From Spirochaetales bacterium (GTDB lineage Bacteria; Spirochaetota; Spirochaetia; Treponematales; UBA12059), in contig JAFGJV010000013.1 in NCBI GenBank assembly GCA_016928955.1, forward strand, positions 1 through 49,702: 49,702 nucleotides of DNA, written 5' to 3'. Shown piece by piece: positions 23,015 through 31,644 of this stretch; the stretch's first letter is position 1; each line of letters opens with the position of its first letter. The notes under the pieces were generated by a model. That model was not told where the DNA came from and did not search any database. It was given only the letters and a program-made list of their open reading frames with translations. The position numbers and the translations under genes were made by a program.

Positions 23015-24364
23015 TCACTCGATACCGTACTTTCCTTTCAAATTTTGGGCGACGCTCGTCAAGCGCTCCCGGGTGTTGAGCCCGGGATCGTCCAGAACCG
23101 TATCCAAAAGCTCGGCAAGCACCCTCCCCATCACCGGACCTTTAGGCCAGCCCAGGCGGGCCAGCTCGTCGCCGCCTATGGCCAAATCACGGAGCGTAAA
23201 GGCCTGGTCCTTGGCCTTGAGCTCATTCACGCGGTCAACCAGCGGGAGCACCACGCGGGGATCGGCAGGCTCGCCCCTGACACCGGACAGATCGGCCAAT
23301 CTCAGCCGGGCAAGCGGCAGGACGTTTTCCATGCCCACCCTGTTCACAAAGCGCCTCACGGCGGCGTCCGTCCAATCCGGCCTATAGTCGAACATGTGGT
23401 TGCGTACCAGCGTCACCACCGCGTTGACCACGTCATTGGGGTACTTGAGGCGCTTTAGGGCCGCCTCCGAAAGGCGCGCCGACTCTGTGTCGTGGCCGTG
23501 GAAGGCCAGGCCGCCGTCGGCTCCTTCCACCCTGCAGGCAGGCTTGCCCAGATCGTGCAACAGGGCGGACAGCCGCTGCACCAACTCGGGTTCTGCCGCC
23601 TGGCAGGACGCCACCACGTGGTCCAGCACGTCAAAACGGTGGGGACCGCCCTGCCCCACGCCCCGGCATGCCGACAGCTCTGGCAGAATGAGCGGCAGGA
23701 GGCCGGTGCTTTCCAGAAGGCCAAGCCCCAGGGCCGGGCGACCGGACAGGAGAATCTTGGACAGCTCGTCGCGCACGCGCTCGGCCGATACCTTTTGGAA
23801 TACGGACAAGCGTTCCGGTATGGCAGTCTGGGTAGCCGGATCAAGGGAAAAGCCCAGGCGGGCGGCAAAGCGCACGGCCCGCATGCACCGGAGCCCGTCC
23901 TCAGCAAAGCGCTCCAGAGGGTCGCCTATTGCCCGGATGATGCCCGCCTTGAGGTCGGCAAGGCCTCCGTGTGGATCGATCACCTCCCCCGAGTCAGGAT
24001 CCACTGCCATGCCGTTGATGGTAAAATCCCTGCGGGACAGGTCGTCGACCAGCTCGTCCGTAAAACGGACATCTAAGGGGCGCCTTCCGTCCTGGTAGCG
24101 ACCCTCCACCCGGAAGGTCGTGGTTTCCACGTGCGTGCCGCGCCACAGCACGGTAACGGTTCCATGCTGTATGCCCGTGGGTATGACAGAGCGGAACAGC
24201 CGCCGGACATCCTCCGGCCTCGCGTCGGTGGCCGCGTCCCAGTCGTCCGGGAGCCCGCCCAGGATGGCGTCGCGCACAGCCCCGCCCACAAAGTAACACC
24301 GGTAGCCAGCTTGGCCGAACACGGAGGCGAATTCTCGATAAAGTTTTGGCACGGATATGCGCAT
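23015..24364 (-). CDS. cca: CCA tRNA nucleotidyltransferase with HD domain
   Basis: A 449-residue class II nucleotidyltransferase that adds or repairs the tRNA CCA end. The head has YFVGGAVRDAILGG and the metal-binding pair in DDWDAATDA; RRDFTINGMA follows. An HD domain (LLHDLGKPA) lies near the middle of the C-terminal half, so a phosphatase or phosphodiesterase activity is possible. The only tRNA in this window lacks an encoded CCA, so this enzyme should be essential for maturation. The ATG at 24364 has no Shine-Dalgarno; a promoter ends 8 nt upstream, so the mRNA is probably leaderless. Confidence 0.95.
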   Translation of the reverse strand: MRISVPKLYREFASVFGQAGYRCYFVGGAVRDAILGGLPDDWDAATDARPEDVRRLFRSVIPTGIQHGTVTVLWRGTHVETTTFRVEGRYQDGRRPLDVRFTDELVDDLSRRDFTINGMAVDPDSGEVIDPHGGLADLKAGIIRAIGDPLERFAEDGLRCMRAVRFAARLGFSLDPATQTAIPERLSVFQKVSAERVRDELSKILLSGRPALGLGLLESTGLLPLILPELSACRGVGQGGPHRFDVLDHVVASCQAAEPELVQRLSALLHDLGKPACRVEGADGGLAFHGHDTESARLSEAALKRLKYPNDVVNAVVTLVRNHMFDYRPDWTDAAVRRFVNRVGMENVLPLARLRLADLSGVRGEPADPRVVLPLVDRVNELKAKDQAFTLRDLAIGGDELARLGWPKGPVMGRVLAELLDTVLDDPGLNTRERLTSVAQNLKGKYGIE

Positions 24365-24372
24365 ACGTTGCT

Positions 24373-24401
24373 AAACTACCAGTTTGGGGCCGGTGGGGCA
24401 A
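24373..24401 (-). promoter_or_regulatory. cca promoter, leaderless arrangement
   Basis: On the minus strand TTGCCC (24396-24401), 17-nt spacer, TAGTTT (24373-24378), then 8 nt to the cca ATG. Confidence 0.5.
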
Positions 24402-24410
24402 GCTTCTTCA

Positions 24411-24446
24411 GGTAACCTCTAAAAACTCTAGTTAGTAGAGGCTACC
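24411..24446. repeat. CCTCTAAAAAC hairpin repeat (family B, copy 1)
   Basis: Starts GGTAACCTCTAAAAAC and ends TAGTAGAGGCTACC, so the ends pair as an interrupted stem. It belongs to a four-locus intergenic family and sits just upstream of the cca promoter and 7 bp from a family A repeat. Confidence 0.65.
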
Positions 24447-24452
24447 CTCGGT

Positions 24453-24469
24453 GTGTCGAAGCTTTGATG
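24453..24469 (+). repeat. CGAAGCTTTGATG repeat (family A, copy 1)
   Basis: GTGTCGAAGCTTTGATG, a member of the eight-copy intergenic family. It lies 6 bp upstream of the thiamine pyrophosphokinase -35 box, so it could influence that promoter. Confidence 0.7.
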
Positions 24470-24475
24470 TCGGCC

Positions 24476-24504
24476 TTGCCCCGCTTCTGGCTGACGTGTA
24501 TGCT
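24476..24504 (+). promoter_or_regulatory. Thiamine pyrophosphokinase promoter, leaderless arrangement
   Basis: TTGCCC (24476-24481), 17-nt spacer, TATGCT (24499-24504), then 6 nt to ATG 24511. Confidence 0.55.
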
Positions 24505-24510
24505 GGCCTC

Positions 24511-25143
24511 ATGAAACGAGCCCTCCTGGTTGCCGGTGGCGACGCGCCGCCCGCCTCGGCGATACTCAAGCGGCTTCCGGACATAGGCTTTGTGTGCGCT
24601 GCCGACTCGGGCTTGGACACTCTGGCTGCCTGGGGCCTCAGGGCTGACCTGGCCGTTGGCGATTTTGACTCGCTGGCCGATCCTGGCCTGCTTGCCGCTT
24701 GCCCTGAAGTTATGAGGCATCCGGCGGCCAAGGACGATACGGATACCGAGCTTGGGCTTGCCGAACTGAGGCGCCGTGGCTGGGAGTCTGTCATGCTTGC
24801 CGGGGGCGGCGGCGGCCGCTTGGACCATATACTGGCCATCCGGGCCCTATTCGAGCGGCCAGACAGCCCCGACGAGTGGCTGACCGCCTTCGAGCGCGTC
24901 GTCCTGCTCAGAGAAACACGGGAGTTCTCCTGTGCGCCTGGCTCCACGGTTTCCGTCTTTCCTTTGGCCGGGGGATCTTCAGGCATGGGCAGCGCGGGCC
25001 TTGCGTGGCCCCTAGAAGCGCTTGTATGGGACGCCGGGCACTTTGGTCTGTCCAATGTGGTCAGTAACGGCCGTTTTTCCATAACGCCGGGTTCGGCTCC
25101 CGTGTTAGTAATCATGCCGCAGGACGCCGAGGACGCCCGGTAG
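24511..25143 (+). CDS. Thiamine pyrophosphokinase
   Basis: A 210-residue enzyme converting thiamine and ATP to thiamine diphosphate. Family motifs are ADSG (31-34), GDFDS (50-54), KDDTDTE (74-80) and GGRLDH (101-106), followed by a C-terminal beta domain ending in GLSNVVSNGRFSI, typical of TPK. An in-frame ATG 60 nt upstream exists, but ATG 24511 fits the family N-terminus and the promoter placement. No Shine-Dalgarno is present. It converges on the HIT gene. Confidence 0.93.
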   Translation: MKRALLVAGGDAPPASAILKRLPDIGFVCAADSGLDTLAAWGLRADLAVGDFDSLADPGLLAACPEVMRHPAAKDDTDTELGLAELRRRGWESVMLAGGGGGRLDHILAIRALFERPDSPDEWLTAFERVVLLRETREFSCAPGSTVSVFPLAGGSSGMGSAGLAWPLEALVWDAGHFGLSNVVSNGRFSITPGSAPVLVIMPQDAEDAR

Positions 25144-25162
25144 GCGCCGCTCGGATGCGTCT

Positions 25163-25660
25163 TTACGCGTCCTGACGGCCGTCCAGCTCGCGGAAGGCAT
25201 CCCGGAGCAGGTCCAGGGTATGGCGCGGGTCCTGAACCAGCACGCGCTTTCCGGCCATGAGTTCGGCTATGCCTATCTCGCTCGGATAGCGCGGTATGAT
25301 GTGCTGGTGCAGGTGTTCGATGCTCGCGCCGGCCACCAGGCCCATGTTCCAGCCCAGGTTGTAACCAGCTGGCCTGTGGGTGCGATCCAGGGCATCCAGA
25401 CAGAGCCGGGTAACGCGGTCGCCTTCAGCACGTTCGTCGTCGTCCAGCTTCCTCAAATCGCACACGTGCCGCTTTGGAAACACCAGGAGATGGCCAGGGT
25501 TGTACGGATACAGGTTCAGCGACACCATCCAGGAGCCTGACTGGTATACGAGGAGGGATTCCACGTCCTGGGAGCCATCCCGCACCAGGCACAGTATGCA
25601 GCCGTCCGGGCGCTTGCCGGTGAGGTAGGTCATCTTGTCAAAGTTGAAAAAGTAATCCAT
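25163..25660 (-). CDS. HIT-domain nucleotide hydrolase or phosphorylase
   Basis: A 165-residue HIT-superfamily protein, closest in layout to the bacterial Ap4A-phosphorylase-like branch. The histidine triad is EHLHQHIIPR. An upstream CILC and a distal His (PKRHVCDL) give a possible zinc site. These enzymes cleave dinucleoside polyphosphates or nucleotide adducts; the exact substrate is unknown. GGGGGG precedes the ATG. The gene faces thiamine pyrophosphokinase, with 19 bp between stops. Confidence 0.9.
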   Translation of the reverse strand: MDYFFNFDKMTYLTGKRPDGCILCLVRDGSQDVESLLVYQSGSWMVSLNLYPYNPGHLLVFPKRHVCDLRKLDDDERAEGDRVTRLCLDALDRTHRPAGYNLGWNMGLVAGASIEHLHQHIIPRYPSEIGIAELMAGKRVLVQDPRHTLDLLRDAFRELDGRQDA

Positions 25661-25691
25661 GAGCCCCCCAGTTCAGCGCCCGGCTTCTTAC

Positions 25692-25742
25692 GGAAACCTC
25701 TAAGGTAACCCTCTAATAACCATGGGGTTTTTAGAGGTTCCC
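25692..25742. repeat. Nested CCTCTAA hairpin repeat (family B, copy 2)
   Basis: The ends GGAAACCTCTAA (25692-25703) and TTAGAGGTTCC (25731-25741) pair with one bulge; an inner copy AACCCTCTAATAACC lies between. It is in the HIT-xseA intergenic region. Confidence 0.65.
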
Positions 25743-25770
25743 TAAAGCCCATCCGTTCCCATCTTGATAT

Positions 25771-25796
25771 TGAAACAGCCGCCCTCGGCTGTTTCA
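25771..25796. repeat. Perfect 11-bp stem-loop upstream of xseA
   Basis: TGAAACAGCCG (25771-25781) and CGGCTGTTTCA (25786-25796) form a perfect stem with a CCCT loop. There is no T-run, so it is not a clear terminator. It lies between the HIT and xseA starts, 61 bp before the xseA -35 box. Confidence 0.6.
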
Positions 25797-25856
25797 GCAA
25801 TCTGCCAGAGGCTCTCTTCTGGTTATAAGCCATGAGCGCCGACAAATCCACAGCGC

Positions 25857-25886
25857 TTGCCGATGCCGCCCCTAACCGGGTACAGT
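25857..25886 (+). promoter_or_regulatory. xseA promoter, leaderless arrangement
   Basis: TTGCCG (25857-25862), 18-nt spacer, TACAGT (25881-25886), then 6 nt to the xseA ATG. Confidence 0.5.
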
Positions 25887-25892
25887 GCACCC

Positions 25893-27095
25893 ATGTCCGA
25901 CGTCCGCGTATACGCCGTCTCAGAGCTGACGGAACTGGTCAAGGAAACCCTGGAAGCCGGCTTTGGCCATGTGGCCGTGGAAGGCGAGGTATCCAACTGG
26001 AGGCCGGCCCCGTCTGGCCACTGCTATTTCACGCTCAAGGATTCCGGCGCCATGCTCCAGGCGGTCATGTTCAGGGGCAAGGCTGCCAAGCTGGATTTCC
26101 GTCCGGCCGACGGGAACCTGGTTCGCGCCTGGGGCGCGCTGACCGTATACCAGGCCCGGGGCCAGTACCAGCTGGTGGTCGACGCCATGCAGGAAGCCGG
26201 CCAGGGCCGCATACTCCAGATGCTGGAGGAGAGAAAGCGACGACTTGCCGCCGAGGGCGTCTTTGATCCCGAGCGCAAGAAACCCATACCGGCCTTTCCC
26301 TCTAGGGTCGCCGTGATCACATCGCCCACGGGAGCCGCCGTGCGTGACATACTCAACGTGCTCGGCCGGCGCAACGCGGGCATCCGGGTGACCATACTTC
26401 CCAGCCTGGTACAGGGCGATGGCGCGGCCGACTCTCTCAGGCGCCAGCTGGAAACGGCCAACCGCTGGGGCCTGGGCGAGGTGATCATCCTGGGGCGGGG
26501 CGGCGGTTCCCTGGAAGACCTTTTGGCCTTTTCCGACGAGTCCCTGGTCAGGGCAGTGGCCGCGTCGAGCATACCCGTGATCAGCGCCGTTGGCCACGAG
26601 ATAGACTGGAGCCTGTGCGACTATGCCGCCGATCTCCGAGCGCCCACGCCGAGCGCGGCCGCCGAGCTGGTGTCAGACAGCGCCGAATCGGCCCTGGGAC
26701 GGCTCCGCGACGCCTGGCGCCAGCTTGACGACGGGCTCCGCAACCGCCTGGACAGGGCGCGCCTGGCCCTGCGCTCCTTCTCGGCCGAGGAACTGGAACT
26801 CAAGCTGGAACGGGCCCTCCAGCCCGCCCGCCAGCGTCTGGACGACGCCAAGGAAGACCTCTTGGCAGGTCTTGGGAACCTGACCTTGTTGCGCAGGCAC
26901 CGAGTGACCACGGCCCTGGCCGTCCTCCGCGCGGCCGATCCTCTGGCCATCCTGGCCCGGGGCTTTGCCGTGGTGCGCAAAAAAGGCGAGGCGGCGGCCC
27001 TGCGCTCGTCGTTGGCCCTCGCCACGGGCGACGAACTGGACATACGTTTTGCCGCGGGCAGCGCGGCGGCCACTACCACGGAGGTACGACCATGA
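25893..27095 (+). CDS. xseA: Exodeoxyribonuclease VII large subunit
   Basis: A 400-residue subunit of the single-strand-specific nuclease acting in mismatch repair and recombination. An N-terminal OB fold (about 1-100; GHVAVEGEVSNWRPAPSGHC) precedes the catalytic domain with VAVITSPTGAAVRDIL, ILGRGGGSLEDLLAFSDE and AVGHEIDWSLCDYAADLRAP. A coiled-coil region follows and the C-terminus is normal. The ATG has no Shine-Dalgarno. Its stop overlaps the xseB start (ATGA), as is usual for the two subunits. Confidence 0.97.
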   Translation: MSDVRVYAVSELTELVKETLEAGFGHVAVEGEVSNWRPAPSGHCYFTLKDSGAMLQAVMFRGKAAKLDFRPADGNLVRAWGALTVYQARGQYQLVVDAMQEAGQGRILQMLEERKRRLAAEGVFDPERKKPIPAFPSRVAVITSPTGAAVRDILNVLGRRNAGIRVTILPSLVQGDGAADSLRRQLETANRWGLGEVIILGRGGGSLEDLLAFSDESLVRAVAASSIPVISAVGHEIDWSLCDYAADLRAPTPSAAAELVSDSAESALGRLRDAWRQLDDGLRNRLDRARLALRSFSAEELELKLERALQPARQRLDDAKEDLLAGLGNLTLLRRHRVTTALAVLRAADPLAILARGFAVVRKKGEAAALRSSLALATGDELDIRFAAGSAAATTTEVRP

Positions 27096-27322
27096 AAAAT
27101 TTCGAGGAACGGCTGTCCAGGCTCGAGGAGCTGGCCGAGCGCATACGGGACCCCGACCTGCCGCTTGAGGAAGCGGTCAGCGTGTTCGAGGAAGGCGTCA
27201 AACTGTCCAAAGGGCTTGAGAAAGACTTGGAGCGCGTAGAAGGCAAGGTGGAAATGCTCATCAACCAGCCCCAGGGCCCAGACGACAAACCCGAACTGGA
27301 GCTCTTCACCCCGGACGATTGA
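27092..27322 (+). CDS. xseB: Exodeoxyribonuclease VII small subunit
   Basis: A 76-residue helical protein starting MKNFEERLSRLEELAERI, with LPLEEAVSVFEEGVKLSK, the XseB signature. It partners with XseA in the holoenzyme. Length is normal. Its start overlaps the xseA stop, indicating translational coupling, and GGAGG lies 8 nt before the ATG. Confidence 0.97.
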   Translation: MKNFEERLSRLEELAERIRDPDLPLEEAVSVFEEGVKLSKGLEKDLERVEGKVEMLINQPQGPDDKPELELFTPDD

Positions 27323-27338
27323 AGGCGTTCTGCGCTTG

Positions 27339-27758
27339 TCAGCGCCCGCCCGCGTCCAGCAGGGGCAACACGAACCCGAGCAGGGTCCGGTCCGAGTCCG
27401 CCAGGTCAAGGGTCAGGAGTCCGGCGGAGTCCGTCCAGCGCACCTCGCTGTGTTCGCGCAGGGCTGGAGGGTCGCCGTCAAAGGACGCCGACAGGGCGGC
27501 CAGGCTGTACTCCCGGCCCGCGTACTGGAAGCTGGACTCTCCAAGAAGCCGTCCGACCCGTATGGAAAGCCCGAATTCCTCGTCGTATTCCCGGCTGAGG
27601 GCCTGCTCGTCGCTTTCGCCCTCTTCCCGCTTGCCTCCTGGGAACTCCCACTTGCCGTCCAGGCAGCCGCCGCCCTTCCTCCTGCCCACGAACACAAGGC
27701 CGTTCCGCACGACCACGCCGGCGACCGACCGGCGCGGGGCCTCAGAGGAAGAGCACAT
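27339..27758 (-). CDS. MutT-like Nudix hydrolase
   Basis: A protein of about 139 residues with a full Nudix box (GKREEGESDEQALSREYDEE, then FGL) and GKWEFPGG before it, as in 8-oxo-dGTP diphosphatases of the MutT type. It would sanitise oxidised nucleotides. The start is uncertain: ATG 27758 overlaps the preceding gene by 17 nt and ATG 27782 by 41 nt; neither has a good ribosome site. The conserved fold begins at about RRSVAGVVV. It converges on xseB. Confidence 0.88.
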   Translation of the reverse strand: MCSSSEAPRRSVAGVVVRNGLVFVGRRKGGGCLDGKWEFPGGKREEGESDEQALSREYDEEFGLSIRVGRLLGESSFQYAGREYSLAALSASFDGDPPALREHSEVRWTDSAGLLTLDLADSDRTLLGFVLPLLDAGGR

Positions 27759-28152
27759 TGGCGAACAGGAAGTGCGCGACACCGACGGCTATAGACGCTA
27801 TGCCGATGACGTGCTTGTACCCGATGAAGATTTTCTCCAGGCGCTCGATGGAATCCGAGGCCACGGTGGCGTTGGTGCGGTAGAACTCAAGGAGCAGGGT
27901 AAAGCCCGCCGCCATACCCGCGGCCGCCGGGAGCAGGTCGCCGACGATGGGCACGTCCAGCCGCATGACGGTGAGCAGCTTGAAAAAGCCCACCATGAAG
28001 GTCAGGATGCCGAGGATCAAGCGGATACTCTTGTCCCTGAGGAAAGCCCGTATGCCCTCGGTGATGCCCTGCCTGGGCTCTTTGTCGGACACGTACACGG
28101 CGTATCCGGCGGTGACGTTCAGAAGGACGCTGAGCAGATAGAACTGGATCAT
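27742..28152 (-). CDS. Small polytopic membrane protein of unknown function
   Basis: A 136-residue protein with about four hydrophobic segments (FYLLSVLLNVTAGYAVYV at the start, LILGILTFMVGFFKLLTV, LLPAAAGMAAGFTLLLEF, and a C-terminal GIASIAVGVAHFLFANVLFL). I do not recognise a characterised family; it looks like a conserved spirochete membrane protein. GGAG lies upstream of the ATG. It overlaps the Nudix gene, so the two are probably co-transcribed. Confidence 0.8.
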   Translation of the reverse strand: MIQFYLLSVLLNVTAGYAVYVSDKEPRQGITEGIRAFLRDKSIRLILGILTFMVGFFKLLTVMRLDVPIVGDLLPAAAGMAAGFTLLLEFYRTNATVASDSIERLEKIFIGYKHVIGIASIAVGVAHFLFANVLFL

Positions 28153-28307
28153 GGCGCCTACTCCGCAGTGCGCCCCCGTGGAGCAGGCGCGTGATTAAAG
28201 CCGCCGGCGAGCCGCGTCGCGCCTGGCTAGCGGCCGGATAGTCCCCTTCTCACGGTCGCCGTCCGTTCCACACCACGGAGAACTATTCCGCTGATTGAAA
28301 CCATACA

Positions 28308-28340
28308 GGAAAGATGCCAGAGCGGTCAAGTTTGGCAGGC
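28308..28340 (+). other. tRNA-Ser-like 5' fragment
   Basis: The stretch starts GGAAAGATGCCAGAGCGGTC and continues with AAGTTTGGCA, much like the acceptor and D arm of a class II tRNA-Ser. No matching TCTTTCC acceptor strand follows within 100 nt, so it is not a full tRNA gene. It is probably a remnant or chance similarity. The rest of the 28153-28369 gap shows nothing else I can support. Confidence 0.3.
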
Positions 28341-28369
28341 AACCTGCGTACCCCCCCGCCTTCAGCCCT

Positions 28370-28861
28370 TCAGCGTACCGGCGCGGACAGCTCCACGGAC
28401 CGCCCACCTGAGCTGACCACAGCCACGGCCATCTCGGGTTTGTCCGCAAGGGCCAGCTTGATCCTAAAGCCGTCCGCGCCCGGCTCGATCCGGCCGGCGG
28501 CCGCCGAGTCTCCGGCGCCGACGCGCACTTCGGCATCCGCGCTCAGGTTCCGGCCCTCGCGCGTCACCGATACATACAGGTCTTCTTCGAACCACAGGGC
28601 TTCCAGGGAGTACACGGCGCCGTTCAGGCTGGCGCTTGGCTTGGGGCTGGTCAGCCAGGACACCACTAGCGACGCGGTCATGGCGAACAGCAGCATGAAA
28701 AAGATGAAGCGCAACGATCGGGTGGCCATGAAGGACCTGAAAAATCCAGGCTTTTTCCCGTCGTGGAGGCTGACGGCAAAGCGCGCGTTGGGTCCCGCCT
28801 TCTCGAGCCTGCGCTCGCGGATGTAATAGAATTGCAGCTCGCCCTTGTCCTTGGTCTCCAT
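28370..28861 (-). CDS. Single-pass membrane protein of unknown function
   Basis: A 163-residue protein with a basic cytosolic N-terminal part (1-50), one membrane helix at about 51-70 (RFIFFMLLFAMTASLVVSWL) and an extracytoplasmic beta-rich C-terminal domain. I recognise no family. GGAG precedes the ATG, and the gene follows nnr with only 2 nt between, so it belongs to the lipoprotein-nnr unit. Confidence 0.75.
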   Translation of the reverse strand: METKDKGELQFYYIRERRLEKAGPNARFAVSLHDGKKPGFFRSFMATRSLRFIFFMLLFAMTASLVVSWLTSPKPSASLNGAVYSLEALWFEEDLYVSVTREGRNLSADAEVRVGAGDSAAAGRIEPGADGFRIKLALADKPEMAVAVVSSGGRSVELSAPVR

Positions 28862-28863
28862 GG

Positions 28864-30372
28864 TTACGCTCCTGGATGCAGTCGCCTGGCTATCGCGCCG
28901 GGCAGGGCCGCCGCGTCGAAAAATCCTCTCTCAGATGCCAGCCGCCTGCCCGCCCAGCCGTGGGCAAGCACGGCCGCCGTTGCCGCGTCCATGGCGGGTA
29001 CGCCCCTGGCCAAGAGGCCTCCGATCACGCCCGCCAGCACGTCACCGGAGCCGCCGGTGGCCAGTTCTGGCTGTCGTCCATCGTATACCCGAGGGATGCC
29101 GTCCGGGGAGCCTATCCAGGTAACGCTGGATTTGAGCACGACGACCGCGCCAAAGGCCGTGGCCAGGGTCCGGACCGACGATAGGGTATCGTACTGTATA
29201 CGGTCGCCTGCCCGTTCCAGCGCTTCCTGCCCGATCTCGCCTGCGGCGCAGGCAAGGAGGGCGCGCGCCTCGCCAAGGTGGGGCGTCAGCACCAGGGCTG
29301 CGCCACCTGGCCGGGGCCCCGGCCTCCCTTCCGCCAGCATACGCAGGGCATCGGCGTCCACGACCAGGGGCAAGGGTCCGTCCCACAGCTCGCGGAACTG
29401 GTCCCGGGCCTCCTGGTCCAAGCCCATGCCCGGGCCGACCACGGCGGCGTGTACCGCCCTGCCGGCACCCAGGGACCTGGGCCGCACCATTTGTGCGTGC
29501 ATGCTGCCTGCCAGCAGGGGATAGAGTCCATCTCTAACGACGAGGGTAACGGTGCCTGCCCCTGCCGCTGATCCCGCGCGCGATGCGAGCACGGGCGCGC
29601 CCAGGGTGCCTTCCGAGCCGCCGTACACAGCCAAGGCTCCGCGCCTGCCCTTGTGGGTATCAGGATCCAGGGCGGGCGGCCCACCATCGTCGTCCTCAAG
29701 GAGCCATGCCGATGGTTCGCCCTGACGAGGAAACACGCCGTCTATCGGCAGTACGCGGCCGGCGCTCGGCCTCCAGCCGGGATAGTACAGTTCTGCCTTG
29801 ACCGGAGCCACGCAGAGGCTCGCGGCCGCCCTCACCGCCCCGCCCGGCCGGCCGCCGGCCCAGGGAGCAACGCCTGACGGTATGTCGACGGATACCACCG
29901 GACACGACGCCAGCTCCGCCAGCGCCGCTATGTGCGCCTGGGGCTCGCGCAGGGCCCCCCGGACGCCCGTACCGGCCACACCGTCCAGGAGAAGGCCCGC
30001 TTGCCGTACCAGCCGGGCCGCCTCGGGCCCGGCTGGTACGACCACGGCCACACCGGCTGCCCGGGCTTCGGCCAGTCGCGCGGCCGCCGCCTCGGACAAG
30101 CCGTCCGGCACCACGGCTACAAGGCCGTCCAGGCCCTCGAAGGCGGCCATCCGGAGCACAGCCAGGGCGTCGCCCGCGTTATTACCCGTGCCGCACAGGG
30201 CTACAATGGGTCGATCCGGTCCGGCGTCACCCCGGAAAAAACCCTGATCTTTCAGAACCTGATACATGCCCCTGGCGGCCGATTCCATGAGCTGGTCCTG
30301 GCCCAGGCCGAAGCGCGAGCGTGTGTCGGCGTCGAGCGACGCGGCTGCCGCAAGTCCCAGGAGCGGACGCAC
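28864..30372 (-). CDS. nnr: Bifunctional NAD(P)H-hydrate epimerase/dehydratase
   Basis: A 502-residue fusion that repairs damaged NAD(P)H hydrates. The N-terminal YjeF epimerase domain (about 1-210) has ALCGTGNNAGDALAVLRM. The C-terminal ribokinase-like dehydratase domain (about 225-500) has GRRGALAVYGGSEGTLGAPV and the late ATGGSGDVLAGVIGGLLARG with its catalytic Asp. The domain order is the common bacterial one. The start lies 4 nt after the lipoprotein stop. Confidence 0.95.
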   Translation of the reverse strand: MRPLLGLAAAASLDADTRSRFGLGQDQLMESAARGMYQVLKDQGFFRGDAGPDRPIVALCGTGNNAGDALAVLRMAAFEGLDGLVAVVPDGLSEAAAARLAEARAAGVAVVVPAGPEAARLVRQAGLLLDGVAGTGVRGALREPQAHIAALAELASCPVVSVDIPSGVAPWAGGRPGGAVRAAASLCVAPVKAELYYPGWRPSAGRVLPIDGVFPRQGEPSAWLLEDDDGGPPALDPDTHKGRRGALAVYGGSEGTLGAPVLASRAGSAAGAGTVTLVVRDGLYPLLAGSMHAQMVRPRSLGAGRAVHAAVVGPGMGLDQEARDQFRELWDGPLPLVVDADALRMLAEGRPGPRPGGAALVLTPHLGEARALLACAAGEIGQEALERAGDRIQYDTLSSVRTLATAFGAVVVLKSSVTWIGSPDGIPRVYDGRQPELATGGSGDVLAGVIGGLLARGVPAMDAATAAVLAHGWAGRRLASERGFFDAAALPGAIARRLHPGA

Positions 30373-30376
30373 GGCC

Positions 30377-31579
30377 CTAGGCCCCCGTCACCTTGTCAAA
30401 GCGCCACCACACGATCCGCGCCTCATAGCGCGACGCCAGGATGCCCGACAGGATGCCTTCCGGCGACAGGTGGAAACAGTTGTACAGCATTTCATCCGGA
30501 TCGATGATCAGGGAAAAGCGCGACAAGCTCTTGGACTCGGGATCGAAAACGCCGTACTGCAGGCTGCCGTCGTCGTCCACAGCCGACATGAACACGGCCC
30601 CCCTGGCCGTGCCCACAAAATCCCAGCCGCGCGGCACGGGCCGTTCCTTGGTGCCGTTGTCCACCAAGGACACAAAACCCGGCAGCTCGTAGTGCTCGCT
30701 GAAGGAACCGGTGGTCCTGTCCAGCACCCAGGCCCAGCTGGTGGCATATTCTATGCCCGTGCGCGTTTTGGTGTCCGCGTCGATCGTGTCGCGAAAATAG
30801 TCGACCTTCAAAAGAAGGCCGGCGCCGTCCGGGCTCAGGGCCAGGCCGTCCAGGGAAGGGTACGCCTGGTCTATCGTGTCCGGCACGGGCAACCCGTCCC
30901 GCCTCACCGCTATGGTGGACAGGAGCATGCCGTTGGGATCGAACCAGAAAACCAGCCACCCTTCCCCCGTGATGGTCACCACCACGCACTCGTCCTTGGG
31001 CGTTATGTGTATGGATGCTATCAGGGGAAATGGCGTACCCCCAACCCCTTCCTGCCCGAGGAAATCCAGGTACTCGCCTTCCCTGGAAAAGCGGAGCACC
31101 ACGTATTCCAGACTGGACTGGCTGGCGTCGTCGAACGAGCGCCGCTCCTCGGGTACGCGCTCCTCCACAAAGATGGTGCGGCGCGAATCCACCGCTATCT
31201 CGCCAGGGGCGTTGAAGGGATACTGCCGGGCCAGGCGCCCCTGGACATCGGCGCCGGTCTCCGCGGATTTGAGTATGACCGGGGGCGGGTTCTTGTCCGG
31301 GTTGTACACCATGGACAGGAGGTCGCCGAACGACGACATGGTGACCACCTTGCCGGCGTTGCCGTTGGCGATGAAGAATATGCCGTCCCGCATGGCCAGG
31401 CGCGTCTTCAGGGGAGAGCCAGAACCCTCCAGGTTGAACAGGTTGAGCTGGTCCTCAAGAACGCCGTACCCAACGGTGAACAGCTGCTCCCGCTGGAGCA
31501 CACGGAGTTCCCGGTTTTCGCCGCAGGAAACCAGGGTTACAAGGACAAAAGCCAGGGCGACACGGGCAGCGATTTTCAT
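30377..31579 (-). CDS. Lipoprotein with beta-propeller-like body
   Basis: A 400-residue protein with a lipoprotein signal: MKIAARVALAFVLVTLVSC, giving a cysteine at residue 19. The mature part is beta-rich with repeated blade-like segments (for example APGEIAVDSRRTIFVEE and SLDGLALSPDGAGLLLKV), as in NHL or other beta-propeller proteins. It resembles uncharacterised spirochete lipoproteins. GGAGG lies before ATG 31579. It is divergent from secA and followed by nnr. Lnt, encoded in this window, would N-acylate it. Confidence 0.82.
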   Translation of the reverse strand: MKIAARVALAFVLVTLVSCGENRELRVLQREQLFTVGYGVLEDQLNLFNLEGSGSPLKTRLAMRDGIFFIANGNAGKVVTMSSFGDLLSMVYNPDKNPPPVILKSAETGADVQGRLARQYPFNAPGEIAVDSRRTIFVEERVPEERRSFDDASQSSLEYVVLRFSREGEYLDFLGQEGVGGTPFPLIASIHITPKDECVVVTITGEGWLVFWFDPNGMLLSTIAVRRDGLPVPDTIDQAYPSLDGLALSPDGAGLLLKVDYFRDTIDADTKTRTGIEYATSWAWVLDRTTGSFSEHYELPGFVSLVDNGTKERPVPRGWDFVGTARGAVFMSAVDDDGSLQYGVFDPESKSLSRFSLIIDPDEMLYNCFHLSPEGILSGILASRYEARIVWWRFDKVTGA

Positions 31580-31607
31580 GCCGGGGAACCTCCACGGGGC
31601 GCTCAAC

Positions 31608-31635
31608 TTGACCCCTCATCGGGAAAAGATATAGA
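31608..31635 (+). promoter_or_regulatory. secA promoter, leaderless arrangement
   Basis: TTGACC (31608-31613), 16-nt spacer, TATAGA (31630-31635), then 9 nt to the secA ATG. No Shine-Dalgarno is seen. Confidence 0.6.
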
Positions 31636-31644
31636 CTTGCGCCC

